This document shows, one piece after another, positions 9,580-19,665 of a stretch of 64,000 bases of DNA. Under the pieces are notes generated by a model. It worked only from the letters and a program-made list of their open reading frames with translations, made no database searches and was not told where the DNA came from. Numbering within the stretch: the first letter of the stretch is position 1; each line of letters begins with the position of its first letter. The translations under genes were made by a program, and so were the position numbers. The stretch comes from Pseudomonas sp. GOM6 (GTDB lineage Bacteria > Pseudomonadota > Gammaproteobacteria > Pseudomonadales > Pseudomonadaceae): the NCBI RefSeq assembly GCF_029537485.1, contig NZ_JARPUS010000003.1:1-64000 (forward strand), read 5' to 3'.

Positions 9580-10314
9580 ATGTCAGAAATCATCAAGCTG
9601 CACAGCCCGCACCAGGCACACTGCAAGGACTGCAGCCTGGCCGCACTATGCCTGCCGCTGTCGCTGAACCTGGAAGACATGGATGCCCTGGACAGCATCG
9701 TCAAACGCGGTCGCCCGCTGAAAAAGGGCGAATACCTATTCCGCCAGGGCGATGCCTTCGACTCGGTGTTCGCCGTACGGGCTGGGGCCTTGAAAACCTT
9801 CACCCTGAGCGACGGTGGCGAAGAGCAGATCACCGGCTTCCACCTGCCCAGCGAACTGGTCGGCTTGTCCGGCGTCGATACCGAACTCTACCCGGTATCC
9901 GCCCAAGCCCTGGAAACCACCTCGATCTGTGAGATTCCCTTCGAACGTCTGGATGATCTGTCCGTTCAGCTGCCACAACTGCGCCGCCAGCTGATGCGCG
10001 TGATGAGCCGTGAAATTCGCGACGACCAGCAGATGATGCTGCTGCTCTCCAAGAAGACCGCCGACGAGCGCATCGCCACCTTCCTGGTCAACCTGTCCGC
10101 CCGTTTCCGCGCTCGCGGCTTCTCGGCCAACCAGTTCCGCCTGGCCATGTCGCGCAATGAAGTGGGTAATTACCTGGGCCTGGCGGTGGAAACCGTGTCA
10201 CGGGTATTCACCCGTTTTCAGCAGAACGGCCTGATCGAAGCCGAAGGCAAGGAAGTGCACATTCTCGACCCCATCGAGCTATGCGCCCTGGCCGGCGGTA
10301 GCATGCCAGAGTAG
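9580..10314 (+). CDS. anr: Oxygen-sensing transcriptional regulator Anr (CRP/FNR family)
   Basis: Global activator of anaerobic and microaerobic genes, using an oxygen-labile 4Fe-4S cluster. The protein is 244 residues from the ATG at 9580, the known length of Pseudomonas Anr; a TTG ten codons upstream is less likely. Cluster cysteines are seen in [10 protein letters not shown] at the N-terminus and in TTSICEIPF in the sensor domain. The C-terminal helix-turn-helix holds [19 protein letters not shown], with the E, S and R needed for the TTGAT half-site. It probably controls hemN and the cco operon next door. Confidence 0.96.
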   Translation: MSEIIKLHSPHQAHCKDCSLAALCLPLSLNLEDMDALDSIVKRGRPLKKGEYLFRQGDAFDSVFAVRAGALKTFTLSDGGEEQITGFHLPSELVGLSGVDTELYPVSAQALETTSICEIPFERLDDLSVQLPQLRRQLMRVMSREIRDDQQMMLLLSKKTADERIATFLVNLSARFRARGFSANQFRLAMSRNEVGNYLGLAVETVSRVFTRFQQNGLIEAEGKEVHILDPIELCALAGGSMPE

Positions 10315-10351
10315 CCTGACGACACACACTCACCCCACCCAGGAGCCGTCG

Positions 10352-10900
10352 ATGATCTTCGATGAATTCACTATCAAATCGTTGATCCGTCCTGTTCCGG
10401 ACTTCCCCAAACCCGGCGTGGTGTTTCGCGATATCACCCCGCTGTTCCAGTCTCCCCGGGCTCAGCGCATGGTGGCGGACAGCTTTATCCAGCGCTATGT
10501 GGAGGCAGACTTCAGCCATATTGCCGCCATGGACGCACGCGGCTTCCTGATCGGCTCGGTGATCGCCTACGAGCTGAACAAGCCACTGATCCTGTTCCGC
10601 AAGCAAGGCAAACTGCCAGCCGAAGTGATTGCCGAGAGCTACCAGACCGAGTACGGCGAAGCCCTGCTGGAAGTGCACACCGACAGCCTATGCGAAGGCG
10701 ACCGGGTGCTGATCTTCGATGACTTGATCGCCACCGGCGGCACCCTGCTGGCCGCCGCCCGCCTGATCAAGCGCCTCGGAGCCCAGGTGCACGAGGCTGC
10801 CGCCATCATCGACCTGCCCGAACTGGGCGGCTCGCGAAAACTGCAGGACATGGGCATTCCCACGTTCAGCCTGACAGCCTTCGCGCTCGACGAGCGTTAA
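10352..10900 (+). CDS. apt: Adenine phosphoribosyltransferase
   Basis: Purine salvage enzyme that makes AMP from adenine and PRPP in the cytoplasm. The 182-residue protein carries the PRPP-binding loop [17 protein letters not shown] near residues 125-141 and the family N-terminus with [17 protein letters not shown] ribosome site precedes the ATG. It follows anr on the same strand, and a PilT/PilU-type gene converges on it from the other strand. Confidence 0.96.
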   Translation: MIFDEFTIKSLIRPVPDFPKPGVVFRDITPLFQSPRAQRMVADSFIQRYVEADFSHIAAMDARGFLIGSVIAYELNKPLILFRKQGKLPAEVIAESYQTEYGEALLEVHTDSLCEGDRVLIFDDLIATGGTLLAAARLIKRLGAQVHEAAAIIDLPELGGSRKLQDMGIPTFSLTAFALDER

Positions 10901-10926
10901 GCGCTCACAACACCAAGGCCCGCTAG

Positions 10927-12132
10927 TCAGATCCCCGGCCGACCAGGGTCTTCCGGCGGGGCGTCCTCCTCGATGTCCTCCAGTTTCAACTCCATCGCCC
11001 AGTTTGCGGGTGAGGCTGCAGGCGCTGCCTGCGGTGCAGCAACCGCGGCCGGGGCGGCCTGAGCCGCCGGATTGTCCTTGTACAGCTTGAGCTTGAGGCG
11101 CACGTTGTTGGCCGAGTCGGCGTTCTTCACTGCCTCTTCTTCATCGATAGCTCCTTCGTGCACCAGGTCGATCAGCGCCTGGTCAAAGGTCTGCATACCG
11201 AGGTTCTTCGATTTCTCCATGATTTCTTTCAGCTCGGAGAACTCGTTGCGCTTGATCAGATCACGCACCGTTGGAGTACCCAGCATCACCTCCACGGCGG
11301 CGCGGCGCTTGCCGTCGAGGGTTTTGACCAGGCGCTGGGAAACGAAGGCGCGCAGGTTGTTGCCCAGATCGTTGAGCAACTGCGGGCGGCGCTCCTCGGG
11401 GAAGAAGTTGATGATGCGGTCCAGCGCCTGGTTGGCATTGTTGGCATGCAGCGTGGAAATGGCCAGGTGGCCCGTATCGGCGAAGGCCAGGGCGTGCTCC
11501 ATGGTCTCGCGGTCACGGATCTCGCCGATCAGGATCACATCCGGCGCCTGGCGCAGGGTGTTCTTCAACGCCGCATGGAAGCTGCGGGTATCCACGCCGA
11601 CTTCACGCTGATTGATGATCGACTTCTTGTGCCGGTGCACGTACTCCACCGGGTCCTCGATGGTGATGATGTGCCCGCCGCTGTTGCGATTGCGGTAATC
11701 GATCAGCGCCGCCAGGGAGGTCGACTTGCCCGAGCCGGTGCCGCCGACGAACAACACCAGGCCACGCTTTTCCATCACCGTTTTGAGCAGCACTTCAGGC
11801 AACTTGAGATCCTCGAACTTGGGGATCTCCATCTTGATGTTGCGCGCAACGATGGAGACCTCGTTACGCTGCTTGAAAATGTTGATACGGAAACGACCGA
11901 CGTTGGGCACCGAGATGGCCAGGTTCATCTCCAGTTCTTTCTCGAACTCGACGCGCTGCTCGGCATCCATCACCCCGGCCGCAATGGCGGCCACGTCACC
12001 CGGCTTGAGCGGCTCCTGACTGAGCGGCTTGAGCACCCCATTGAACTTGGCGCAGGGCGGAGCCCCGGTCGACAGGTAGAGGTCGGAACCGTCCTGGCTG
12101 GCCAGAATTTTCAGCATATGAGTGAGGTCCAT
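10927..12132 (-). CDS. PilT/PilU-family type IVa pilus retraction ATPase
   Basis: Cytoplasmic hexameric secretion ATPase. The 401-residue protein has Walker A GGTGSGKSTS near 130-139, Asp box IITIEDPVEY, Walker B DVILIGEIRD and His box HLAISTLHANNA. It resembles PilU more than PilT in its N-terminus and in GRFRINIFKQRN, but has an extra Ala/Pro-rich tail after about residue 355 and is not next to pilT. It is probably an accessory PilU-like paralogue; whether the genome also has the usual pilTU pair cannot be seen here. No other pilus gene is nearby. Confidence 0.88.
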   Translation of the reverse strand: MDLTHMLKILASQDGSDLYLSTGAPPCAKFNGVLKPLSQEPLKPGDVAAIAAGVMDAEQRVEFEKELEMNLAISVPNVGRFRINIFKQRNEVSIVARNIKMEIPKFEDLKLPEVLLKTVMEKRGLVLFVGGTGSGKSTSLAALIDYRNRNSGGHIITIEDPVEYVHRHKKSIINQREVGVDTRSFHAALKNTLRQAPDVILIGEIRDRETMEHALAFADTGHLAISTLHANNANQALDRIINFFPEERRPQLLNDLGNNLRAFVSQRLVKTLDGKRRAAVEVMLGTPTVRDLIKRNEFSELKEIMEKSKNLGMQTFDQALIDLVHEGAIDEEEAVKNADSANNVRLKLKLYKDNPAAQAAPAAVAAPQAAPAASPANWAMELKLEDIEEDAPPEDPGRPGI

Positions 12133-12266
12133 CGGCGCGCTTCCATCGAGGTGGAGTTAACAAGGTAGGCCAGCTTTACCGAGCTTATAAGCCTGAAAAA
12201 TGACGCCATTCTGATGGCGCCTGGAATGCTGGCACAATAGCGCCCTCGCAAAATGAGGAATCCATC

Positions 12267-12545
12267 ATGCCCAAGGCCATGGCACGCCACATCCTGGTCA
12301 AGACCGAAGCAGAAGCAGCCGCCCTGAAGAGGCGCATCGCCGCCGGCGAAGCCTTCGATGTGCTGGCAAAGAAGCACTCCACCTGCCCCTCTGGCAAGAA
12401 AGGTGGCGATCTGGGTGAAGTTCGCCCCGGACAGATGGTCCGCGCAGTCGATCAAGTGATCTTCAAGAAAGCCCTGCGCGAGGTTCACGGGCCGGTGAAG
12501 ACCCAGTTCGGCTATCACCTGATTCAGGTGTTCTATCGAGACTGA
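12267..12545 (+). CDS. ppiC: Small parvulin-type peptidyl-prolyl isomerase, PpiC-like
   Basis: A 92-residue stand-alone parvulin domain, the size of E. coli PpiC, without signal peptide, so cytoplasmic. It catalyses cis-trans isomerisation of Xaa-Pro bonds. Family motifs are the opening ARHILVKTE, the CPSGKKGGDLG loop and the closing KTQFGYHLIQV. A GAGGAA ribosome site precedes the ATG. It is divergent from the PilT/PilU gene and convergent with the YqaA-like gene. Confidence 0.93.
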   Translation: MPKAMARHILVKTEAEAAALKRRIAAGEAFDVLAKKHSTCPSGKKGGDLGEVRPGQMVRAVDQVIFKKALREVHGPVKTQFGYHLIQVFYRD

Positions 12546-12550
12546 AGCCG

Positions 12551-12988
12551 TCAGAACCAGGCCAGGGTAAGCGCCGCCAGAACCAGATAACGCGCGAACT
12601 TGGCCAGTGTCACCAGCAGCAGGAAGCTCCACCAGGGCTCACGCATCACACCCGCCACCAGGGTCAGCGGGTCACCAATGATTGGCACCCAGCTCAACAG
12701 TAGCGTCCAGCGCCCATAGCGACGATACCGGGTCTTGGCCCATGCCAGCCGCTGATCGCTCACGGGAAACCAGCGCCGGTCATGAAAGCGTTCGATACCC
12801 CGCCCCAGCGCCGCGTTCAGCACGGAACCCAGCACATTGCCGACGCTGGCAACCAGCAACAAGCCGGCCACCGGCTGATCGCCCCGGAGCAGCAGCCCCA
12901 CCAGCACCGCCTCTGATTGCAAGGGCAACAGGCTCGCGGCACCGAAAGCCGACAGAAACAGGCCGAGATACAGGGATAGTTCGAACAA
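12551..12988 (-). CDS. YqaA/DedA-like (VTT domain) inner-membrane protein
   Basis: A 145-residue hydrophobic protein with about four membrane segments, similar in form to E. coli YqaA and the SNARE-associated/VTT family. A conserved feature is the SEAVLVGLLL segment near residue 25 and the WVPIIGDPLTLVAG segment near 100-113. Family members are linked to lipid scrambling or membrane homeostasis, but the role of YqaA is not established. It converges with ppiC, leaving only five bases between the stops. Confidence 0.85.
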   Translation of the reverse strand: MFELSLYLGLFLSAFGAASLLPLQSEAVLVGLLLRGDQPVAGLLLVASVGNVLGSVLNAALGRGIERFHDRRWFPVSDQRLAWAKTRYRRYGRWTLLLSWVPIIGDPLTLVAGVMREPWWSFLLLVTLAKFARYLVLAALTLAWF

Positions 12989-13729
12989 AACCGCCTCGCG
13001 TAGGCAAAACCGGAATGCCTTATAGCCGAGCCACGAACAGAAACGAAGTCTTTGCGATAGCTGTACATAGGGTGCAGGCGGTCACAAAGGCCTTCACTGC
13101 ACCGCCATGCCCTCTGGCCACCTGCACATCCGCCATTCCCGCACCTGAACAGTCCGACCTCGTGGCGAAACCAACCTGCTTCTCACCCGGAACCACCTGT
13201 TCAACCCAACCCTCCGTTCTCCGAGAGCAGCTAGCCAACCTACTGAAACTGGCTCAGGGGTACGATACCGAAGCCTCAACTGACCCAAACTCAGGCCTGA
13301 CGGTCCAGAAGCAAAGCACCGGTGTCGAGCAAGACAGGTTGGGCGCGCTGTGACGGCACAACCTGATCTGCATGCTCCGCGAATGACAGGGTTGAAAAAT
13401 AAGTGCTCAAGGCAGCGGTGTAGAAAATGGCGAAGGCAATGGCTTTCATGATTCGGGCTCCTGAAGCTGCGTGACTGAATCCACGCCTTCACTATCGCCA
13501 CCCGCCTTCTGATTAAAAAATCATCACCATCAATAGTGCCCATCATCATTGAATTATTATCGTAATTTTAAAGAGATTAACCCCTCTCACCGCCCCATCT
13601 CACCGCCAGAGCGCGCCGCAGTACAGGCAAACCGTCCGCCAGCCCTGTCGAATCCATGCCAATCCCTCTACAATGCGCCCCCTTTCGGGTGCCCTCCGCC
13701 CTCACCCTCTCTACTTGCAGGACCGTGCC
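12989..13729. other. Long intergenic region with one short secreted-peptide gene
   Basis: About 740 bases between the YqaA-like gene and the ABC-F gene. It contains the short minus-strand gene at 13291-13449, described separately. The plus frame 13015-13353 is open for 112 codons but has no ribosome site and unusual codon use, so I do not call it. The 13510-13590 stretch is AT-rich, unlike the rest, and probably holds promoters. TACAAT at 13669-13674 could be the -10 of the ABC-F gene. Confidence 0.5.
13291..13449 (-). CDS. Small predicted secreted/periplasmic peptide, 52 residues
   Basis: A short gene of unknown function. It encodes 52 residues starting MKAIAFAIFYTAALSTYF, a convincing signal peptide with likely cleavage after SFA (about residue 24), leaving a mature part of about 28 residues ending LLLDRQA. 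A strong ribosome site, CAGGAG, is placed eight bases before the ATG. No cysteine or repeat is seen. It is isolated: the YqaA-like gene downstream is about 300 bases away, and the ABC-F gene diverges. Not recognised; the start, ribosome site and signal peptide are the whole case. Confidence 0.6.
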   Translation of the reverse strand: MKAIAFAIFYTAALSTYFSTLSFAEHADQVVPSQRAQPVLLDTGALLLDRQA

Positions 13730-15316
13730 GTGATCTCCACCGCCAACATCACCATGCAGTTCGGCGCCAAGCCGCTGTTCGAGAACGTCTCCGTCAAATT
13801 CAACAACGGCAATCGCTACGGTCTGATCGGCGCCAATGGCTGCGGCAAGTCGACGTTCATGAAGATCCTCGGTGGCGATCTGGAACCCTCCGCGGGTCAG
13901 GTGATGCTCGAGCCCAACGTGCGCCTGGGCAAGCTGCGCCAGGACCAGTTCGCCTACGAAGAGTTCAGCGTGATCGACACCGTGATCATGGGCCACGTCG
14001 AATTGTGGAAGGTCAAGGCCGAACGCGACCGCATCTATTCGCTGCCGGAGATGAGCGAAGAGGACGGCATGAAGGTCGGTGAACTGGAGGGCGAGTTCGC
14101 TGAAATGGACGGCTACACCGCCGAATCCCGCGCTGGCGAGCTGTTGCTCGGCTTGGGCATTCCGCTGGAACAGCACTTCGGCCCGATGAGCGAAGTGGCC
14201 CCGGGCTGGAAGCTGCGCGTCCTGCTGGCCCAGGCGCTGTTCTCCGACCCGGAAGTGCTGCTGCTGGACGAACCGACCAACCACCTGGATATCAACACCA
14301 TCCGCTGGCTGGAAAACATCCTGGTGCAGCGCAACAGCACCATGATCATCATTTCCCACGACCGTCACTTCCTCAACTCGGTCTGCACACACATGGCCGA
14401 CCTGGACTACGGCGAGCTGCGCCTGTTCCCGGGCAACTACGACGAGTACATGACCGCCTCGACCCAGGCCCGCGAGCGCCTGCTGGCCGATAACGCCAAG
14501 AAGAAGGCACAGATCGCCGAGCTGCAGACCTTCGTCAGCCGATTCTCGGCCAACGCCTCAAAGGCCAAGCAGGCCACCAGCCGCGCCAAGCAGATCGACA
14601 AGATCCAGCTGGAAGAGGTCAAGCCGTCCAGCCGCGTCAGCCCGTTCATCCGCTTCGACCAGAACAAGAAGCTGCATCGCCAGGCCGTGACCCTGGAGAA
14701 AATCTCCAAGGCCTTCGACGACAAGGTGTTGTTCAAGAACTTCAGCGTACAGATCGAGGCCGGCGAGCGCGTGGCCATTATCGGTCCCAACGGTATCGGC
14801 AAGACCACCCTGCTGCGCACCCTGGTCGGCGAAATGACGCCAGACAGCGGCGCCGTTAAATGGACCGACAGCGCCGAGGTCGGCTACTACGCCCAGGACC
14901 ATGCCCACGACTTCGAGGCCGACGAAACCCTGTTCGAATGGATGGGCCAGTGGACCACCGGTGAGCAGAACATCCGCGCCGCTCTGGGCCGCATGCTGTT
15001 CTCTTCCGATGAGATCCAGAAGTCGGTCAAGGTACTTTCCGGTGGTGAACAAGGCCGCATGCTGTTCGGCAAGCTGGCCTGCCAGAAACCCAATGTGCTG
15101 GTGATGGACGAGCCGACCAACCACCTGGACATGGAGTCCATCGAAGCACTCAACCTGGCACTGGAAAACTACCCAGGCACGCTGATCTTCGTCAGCCACG
15201 ATCGCGAGTTCGTCTCCTCGCTGGCTACCCGCATCATCGAGCTGTCCGACAGCGGCGTGACCGACTTCAGCGGCAGCTATGACGACTACCTGCGCAGCCA
15301 GGGCGTCATCGTCTAA
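13730..15316 (+). CDS. ybiT: ABC-F family ATPase, YbiT type
   Basis: Soluble twin-ATPase of the ABC-F family, which acts on ribosomes rather than in membrane transport. From the GTG at 13730 it has 528 residues, close to E. coli YbiT; the longer open frame has no support. Domain 1 has Walker [10 protein letters not shown], a degenerate signature around [10 protein letters not shown] and Walker B DEPTNHLD; domain 2 has [17 protein letters not shown] and DEPTNHLD. The basic inter-domain linker (about 235-305) is lysine-rich. A bidirectional-looking hairpin follows the stop. Confidence 0.92.
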   Translation: MISTANITMQFGAKPLFENVSVKFNNGNRYGLIGANGCGKSTFMKILGGDLEPSAGQVMLEPNVRLGKLRQDQFAYEEFSVIDTVIMGHVELWKVKAERDRIYSLPEMSEEDGMKVGELEGEFAEMDGYTAESRAGELLLGLGIPLEQHFGPMSEVAPGWKLRVLLAQALFSDPEVLLLDEPTNHLDINTIRWLENILVQRNSTMIIISHDRHFLNSVCTHMADLDYGELRLFPGNYDEYMTASTQARERLLADNAKKKAQIAELQTFVSRFSANASKAKQATSRAKQIDKIQLEEVKPSSRVSPFIRFDQNKKLHRQAVTLEKISKAFDDKVLFKNFSVQIEAGERVAIIGPNGIGKTTLLRTLVGEMTPDSGAVKWTDSAEVGYYAQDHAHDFEADETLFEWMGQWTTGEQNIRAALGRMLFSSDEIQKSVKVLSGGEQGRMLFGKLACQKPNVLVMDEPTNHLDMESIEALNLALENYPGTLIFVSHDREFVSSLATRIIELSDSGVTDFSGSYDDYLRSQGVIV

Positions 15317-15330
15317 AGCCGCGCAGTACG

Positions 15331-15360
15331 AAAAAGGGCGTCCCAGGGGACGCCCTTTTT
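15331..15360 (+). terminator. Rho-independent terminator of the ABC-F gene
   Basis: A GC-rich stem AAGGGCGTCCC with its complement GGGACGCCCTT around a three-base loop, flanked by A-run and T-run, 14 bases after the stop. It can work from either side. Confidence 0.85.
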
Positions 15361-15375
15361 ATTGCTACATACATG

Positions 15376-15400
15376 AAAAAGCCCGCCGAAGCGGGCTTCT
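15376..15400 (-). terminator. Rho-independent terminator of htpG
   Basis: Read on the minus strand, AGCCCGC-TTCG-GCGGGCT is followed by a run of Ts, 16 bases after the htpG stop. It is separate from the hairpin that ends the convergent ABC-F gene. Confidence 0.85.
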
Positions 15401-15416
15401 TGCACACCACTGCAGA

Positions 15417-17321
15417 TCAGGCCGAAAGCTCGACCAGCAGCTTGTTCAGGCGCTGAACGTAGGCAGCTGGATCTTTCAGGCTGTCGCCGGCCGCCAGGGC
15501 CGCCTGATCGAAGAGGATGTGCGACAGATCGGCGAAGCGATCCTCGTCCGGCTCGGCATCCAGCTTCTCGATCAGTGGATGACCCGGGTTGATCTCGAAG
15601 ATCGGCTTGGACTCCGGCACCTTCTGCCCGCTGGCTTCGAGGATCTGGCGCATCTGCAGGCCCAGGTCCTGCTCGCCGATGGCCAGAATCGCCGGCGAAT
15701 CGGTCAGACGATGCGACACACGTACTTCAGCGACCTGCTCGCCCAGCGCACCCTTGAGGCGCTCGACCAGTCCTTCCTTGGCCTTGGCCACTTCCTCCTG
15801 GGCCTTCTTGTCCTCTTCCGAGTCCAGCTTGCCCAGGTCCAGATCGCCACGGGCCACATCGACAAACTGCTTGCCGTCGAACTCGGTCAGGTAGCTCATC
15901 AGCCACTCGTCGATACGGTCGGTCAACAGCAGCACCTCGATGCCCTTCTTGCGGAAGACTTCCAGGTGCGGGCTGTTCTTGATCTGCGCGTAGGTTTCGC
16001 CGGTGAGGAAGTAGATCTTGTCCTGACCTTCTTTGACGCGACCGAGATAGTCGGCCAGGGCAACGCTCTGCTCGCCGGACTCGTCATGGGTAGAGGCGAA
16101 GCGCAGCAGGCTGGCGATTTTCTCCTTGTTGGCGAAGTCTTCCGCCGGGCCTTCCTTGAGCACCTGGCCGAAGGCCTTCCAGAAGGTCTTGTAGTCATCC
16201 GGCTTGTCTTTGGCCAGCTTCTCCAGCATGTCCAGTACGCGCTTGGTCAGCGCCGACTTCATCGAATCGATCACGGGACCGGACTGCAGGATCTCGCGAG
16301 AGACGTTCAGCGACAGGTCGTTGGAGTCGACCACGCCCTTGATGAAGCGCAGGTACAGCGGCAGGAACTGGTCGGCCTGATCCATGATGAACACGCGCTG
16401 CACGTAGAGCTTGAGGCCCTTGGGCGCTTCGCGGTGGTACAGATCAAATGGCGCGCGGCCCGGCACGTAGAGCAGCGAGGTGTACTCCAGCTTGCCCTCG
16501 ACCTTGTTGTGGCTCCAGCTCAACGGGTTTTCGAAGTCATGGCCGACGTGCTTGTAGAACTCCTGATATTCCTCGTCCTTCACCTCGGTGCGCGGGCGAG
16601 TCCAGAGCGCGCTGGCGCGGTTGACGGTTTCCCACTCGACCTCAGCCGGCTTGTCTTTCTCCTCGCCATAGTGTTCTTTCGGCAGTTCGATCGGCAGGGC
16701 AATGTGGTCCGAGTACTTCTTGACGATGTTGCGCAGGCGCCAACCGTCCGCGAACTCGTCTTCGCCGCTCTTCAGGTGCAGAACGATGCGGGTGCCGCGC
16801 TCGGCCTTCTCAATGGTGGCAACCTCGAAGTCACCCTCGCCTTTGCTCGACCAGTGCACACCCTCGCTGGCAGCCGCGCCGGCACGACGGGTGAACACGT
16901 CGACCTTGTCGGCGACGATGAAGGCCGAGTAGAAGCCCACGCCGAACTGACCGATCAGATGCGAGTCCTTCTTCTGATCACCGGACAGGTTCTTCAGGAA
17001 GTCGGCGGTACCGGACTTGGCGATGGTGCCAAGGTGCGCGATCACTTCCTCGCGGCTCATGCCGATGCCGTTGTCTTCGAGGGTAACGGTCTTGGCGTCC
17101 TTGTCGAAGCTCAGGCGGATCTTCAGCTCCGCGCCGCCTTCGAGCAGCTCCGGCTTGGCCAGCGCTTCGAAACGCAGTTTGTCGGCGGCATCCGAGGCGT
17201 TGGAAATCAGCTCACGCAGGAAGATTTCCTTGTTCGAATACAGCGAATGAATCATGAGGTGAAGCAGCTGCTTCACTTCGGTCTGGAAGCCCAGGGTCTC
17301 TTTTTGAGTTTCCACACTCAT
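15417..17321 (-). CDS. htpG: Molecular chaperone HtpG (Hsp90)
   Basis: Cytoplasmic ATP-dependent Hsp90 chaperone. From the ATG at 17321 the protein has 634 residues and begins [12 protein letters not shown], as in P. aeruginosa HtpG; the open frame has six more codons upstream. The N-terminal GHKL ATPase has [19 protein letters not shown] and [11 protein letters not shown]; middle and dimerisation domains follow, and it lacks a eukaryotic MEEVD tail. No consensus sigma-32 promoter was identified with confidence upstream. Confidence 0.97.
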   Translation of the reverse strand: MSVETQKETLGFQTEVKQLLHLMIHSLYSNKEIFLRELISNASDAADKLRFEALAKPELLEGGAELKIRLSFDKDAKTVTLEDNGIGMSREEVIAHLGTIAKSGTADFLKNLSGDQKKDSHLIGQFGVGFYSAFIVADKVDVFTRRAGAAASEGVHWSSKGEGDFEVATIEKAERGTRIVLHLKSGEDEFADGWRLRNIVKKYSDHIALPIELPKEHYGEEKDKPAEVEWETVNRASALWTRPRTEVKDEEYQEFYKHVGHDFENPLSWSHNKVEGKLEYTSLLYVPGRAPFDLYHREAPKGLKLYVQRVFIMDQADQFLPLYLRFIKGVVDSNDLSLNVSREILQSGPVIDSMKSALTKRVLDMLEKLAKDKPDDYKTFWKAFGQVLKEGPAEDFANKEKIASLLRFASTHDESGEQSVALADYLGRVKEGQDKIYFLTGETYAQIKNSPHLEVFRKKGIEVLLLTDRIDEWLMSYLTEFDGKQFVDVARGDLDLGKLDSEEDKKAQEEVAKAKEGLVERLKGALGEQVAEVRVSHRLTDSPAILAIGEQDLGLQMRQILEASGQKVPESKPIFEINPGHPLIEKLDAEPDEDRFADLSHILFDQAALAAGDSLKDPAAYVQRLNKLLVELSA

Positions 17322-17449
17322 GGTCATCAAACTCCACATGCAGGACAGGCCGCATCAGCGGCGGATGTTCTGCATGTGGGGACTTCCAGAAATATTTCAA
17401 GAGCTTGGGCGATCAGCCCGATCACTTCCGCCCCAGGAAAGTTGCTGGA

Positions 17450-18709
17450 TCAGGGTTCCAACAGCTCGATACTGCCGATTTCTTCAGGCTTGAAGCTGAA
17501 ACTCGCTTGACCATCGCCAGCGCCCATCTGCTGCGCCAGGCGAATGCTGTCATCATTGTCGATACCCACAAACCGCCCCTCGACAGAACTGCCGCTGCTC
17601 CGCGTTACGCGCATCAGCAAGTTGCGATACTGGCCAGGATTGCGCTGCAGGCGTGGCAGGGAGAAACGCACTCGCCGATCAAGGCTAGGGCGGGCAACTT
17701 CCACCGCCGCCGGTACCACGTCCCTGGGCTGAGTGGTCGCAAGGGGCGTGGCATTCTGCGCAGCCGGCGACAGCGCCGGGTAACGATCACCGCTCACGCG
17801 CCAGCCGAGCTCTTCCTTCTCCAGCACCAGCGCGAACTGCTGCTGCTCGCCATTGATCCGCGCCTCGACCTCGAGCGGAACGCGCTTGGCTGGAAAGGCT
17901 ATCTCCGGCAACTCAGTCAACTGCACCAGACGCGTGGAGAAGCGCCGCTGCAGGTAGTCGTCGACAACATGTGCAAGCGTTTCGCGTGAGTCGAAGCGCG
18001 TATCGACCCGTCCATCGCGATAGCGCAGGCGGTCAGAGAACAGCTCCAGGCTGCCGCTCAGGCTGGTTTTGAACGAGGGAGGCAGCACCAGGTGGAAGTC
18101 CCCCTGCAGCTTGTTAGGCAACAGAGGCTGCAGGGACAGATGCAGGGTATAACCTTTGTCCAACCGCCGCGCCTCGGGCAGATCCTGCTCAGGCAGCAGC
18201 CAGTTGATCTCCACCTCTGGCAACGTCCCACTATCAGCCGGCAATACATCCAGCTGCACCGCACTGCTGCTGCCTTGCGGCAGACGAATCTTCACCTCGC
18301 GACGAGCAAAGAAGTCTTCCCCTTCACGCAGGATCAGCACGTTATCAATCAATTCGGCGTACTGCGGCGAAAACGGCTGACCATTCAATTCACCATGAAG
18401 GCGAATATTCAGCTCGGCAGGCGGCTTAGGCGCCTCTTTAAGCCAGCGCAGGCTGAGAATGGCCTCCAGACGAGCCGCATCCTGGCTGGCCAGCATCACC
18501 AGCCCCACCACCAGAGGAATACAACCCAGCGCCGACACCACCAGAGCCTTGCGCGCCGTACGCCAGTGGCGCAGCACATAAACCAGGGTAATGGGAGGAA
18601 TCAGACTACCCCAGCCCCACAGCAGACTGGTGGAAAAGGCCAGCATCACCAGCCAGACCAGCCCGGCCAAAATCAACAACAGGCCGCCGAGGATCAACAA
18701 CGCATCCAT
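17450..18709 (-). CDS. Conserved membrane-anchored protein of unknown function
   Basis: A 419-residue protein with three hydrophobic segments in the first 75 residues (starting MDALLILGGLLLILAGLVWL), followed by a long soluble part rich in beta-like sequence. A repeated theme of ligand-binding-like stretches (AELNIRLHGEL, VEIEARIN-like) suggests a periplasmic or MRP-like globular region, but I recognise no named domain. Its P. aeruginosa counterpart by position lies next to htpG and is also uncharacterised. Function cannot be given. Confidence 0.75.
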   Translation of the reverse strand: MDALLILGGLLLILAGLVWLVMLAFSTSLLWGWGSLIPPITLVYVLRHWRTARKALVVSALGCIPLVVGLVMLASQDAARLEAILSLRWLKEAPKPPAELNIRLHGELNGQPFSPQYAELIDNVLILREGEDFFARREVKIRLPQGSSSAVQLDVLPADSGTLPEVEINWLLPEQDLPEARRLDKGYTLHLSLQPLLPNKLQGDFHLVLPPSFKTSLSGSLELFSDRLRYRDGRVDTRFDSRETLAHVVDDYLQRRFSTRLVQLTELPEIAFPAKRVPLEVEARINGEQQQFALVLEKEELGWRVSGDRYPALSPAAQNATPLATTQPRDVVPAAVEVARPSLDRRVRFSLPRLQRNPGQYRNLLMRVTRSSGSSVEGRFVGIDNDDSIRLAQQMGAGDGQASFSFKPEEIGSIELLEP

Positions 18710-18745
18710 TCAAGGTTCCTTGATTATTATTCGAGTCGCCTGCGC

Positions 18746-19195
18746 TCAGGGTTCGTCGACCTTGAAATGGGCACGCGCGGTGGCAATGGGTTCGGTCTGG
18801 CTGGTTTGCCAGGCCGTAATGGCGACATTGGCCACGCGCCGCCCCTGACGCCAAACCTGGCACTGGGCATAGGTGTCACGATAATGACCGGCACGCAGGT
18901 AATCTATCGAGAAGTCGATGATTTTCGGCAAATGTGGAATACCCATAAACATCAACAGATGCAGCATGGCTGCATGCTCCATGAAGCCGGCAATCACCCC
19001 ACCATGCAGTGCCGGCAGAATCGGGTTGCCGATGTTCTCCTGGCTCGCCGGCAGACGGAACACCATGTCGTCACCCAGACGCAGACACTCGATACCAATC
19101 AGCTTGGCATAGGGGATCAGGCTGATCAGCGCGTCGTAATCGTCCTTTTCATGGGCTTCCCGCACCAGGGCGTTCAGATTGAGCGCTGTCATCAC
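18746..19195 (-). CDS. PaaI-like hotdog-fold thioesterase (second of a pair)
   Basis: A 149-residue hotdog-fold protein, likely an acyl-CoA thioesterase. The HGGVIAGFMEHAAML segment near residues 63-77 corresponds to the family HGG-helix motif, with Glu in the usual acidic position. Its start overlaps the stop of the neighbouring thioesterase by four bases, so the two are translated together and may form a heterodimer. Substrate is unknown. Confidence 0.87.
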   Translation of the reverse strand: MMTALNLNALVREAHEKDDYDALISLIPYAKLIGIECLRLGDDMVFRLPASQENIGNPILPALHGGVIAGFMEHAAMLHLLMFMGIPHLPKIIDFSIDYLRAGHYRDTYAQCQVWRQGRRVANVAITAWQTSQTEPIATARAHFKVDEP

Positions 19196-19665
19196 ACACC
19201 TCCCTGGATATTGCTTTTCAGCTCACTGCCACCCTGAGCACCCTTGCCCATCCGCATGAAAGCACCCACCACGTGGGCAATAGGCTCTGCGGGGTCATCC
19301 TGATAGGCGTAGCCGCGGGTGAAGATCACGTTCTCGGTCACCCGGAAGCACTCAGCAAAGCCATACACATCCCTGTGCGGTTCGGCGGGCCGCATGTAGT
19401 CAATGCGCAAATCCAAGGTCGGACAGATCTCGAACTCCGGCAGCACGCAAACCGTGGAAATACCGCAAGTCGTGTCCATCAGCGTGGTAATGGCACCGCC
19501 GTGAATCACTCCGGTCTCCGGGTTGCCGATAATCTGCGCACTGTAGGGCAGGCGTAGAGTTAGGCCCCGCGGCGTCGCCTCATGCACTCCAAGCCCCAGC
19601 ACTTGGCAATGGCGCAGCGCTGCCAGAAAGCGCTGCGCACGCTCTAGAACAGGGTTATCACTCAT
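19192..19665 (-). CDS. PaaI-like hotdog-fold thioesterase (first of a pair)
   Basis: A 157-residue hotdog-fold thioesterase with the core motif HGGAITTLMDTTCG. The start at 19665 is supported by a GGGGA ribosome site eight bases upstream; an ATG three codons earlier lies inside that site and is unlikely. It leads a two-gene unit with the related gene at 18746. The likely reaction is hydrolysis of an acyl- or aryl-CoA; the substrate is not predictable from sequence. Confidence 0.87.
   Translation of the reverse strand: MSDNPVLERAQRFLAALRHCQVLGLGVHEATPRGLTLRLPYSAQIIGNPETGVIHGGAITTLMDTTCGISTVCVLPEFEICPTLDLRIDYMRPAEPHRDVYGFAECFRVTENVIFTRGYAYQDDPAEPIAHVVGAFMRMGKGAQGGSELKSNIQGGV

Noticed and set aside
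13015..13353. 112-codon plus-strand frame in the gap before the ABC-F gene
   Set aside because: No ribosome site, unusual codon use and antisense overlap with the better supported short gene at 13291-13449.
15279..17510. 743-codon plus-strand frame opposite htpG
   Set aside because: Antisense shadow of htpG, which is intact and highly conserved.
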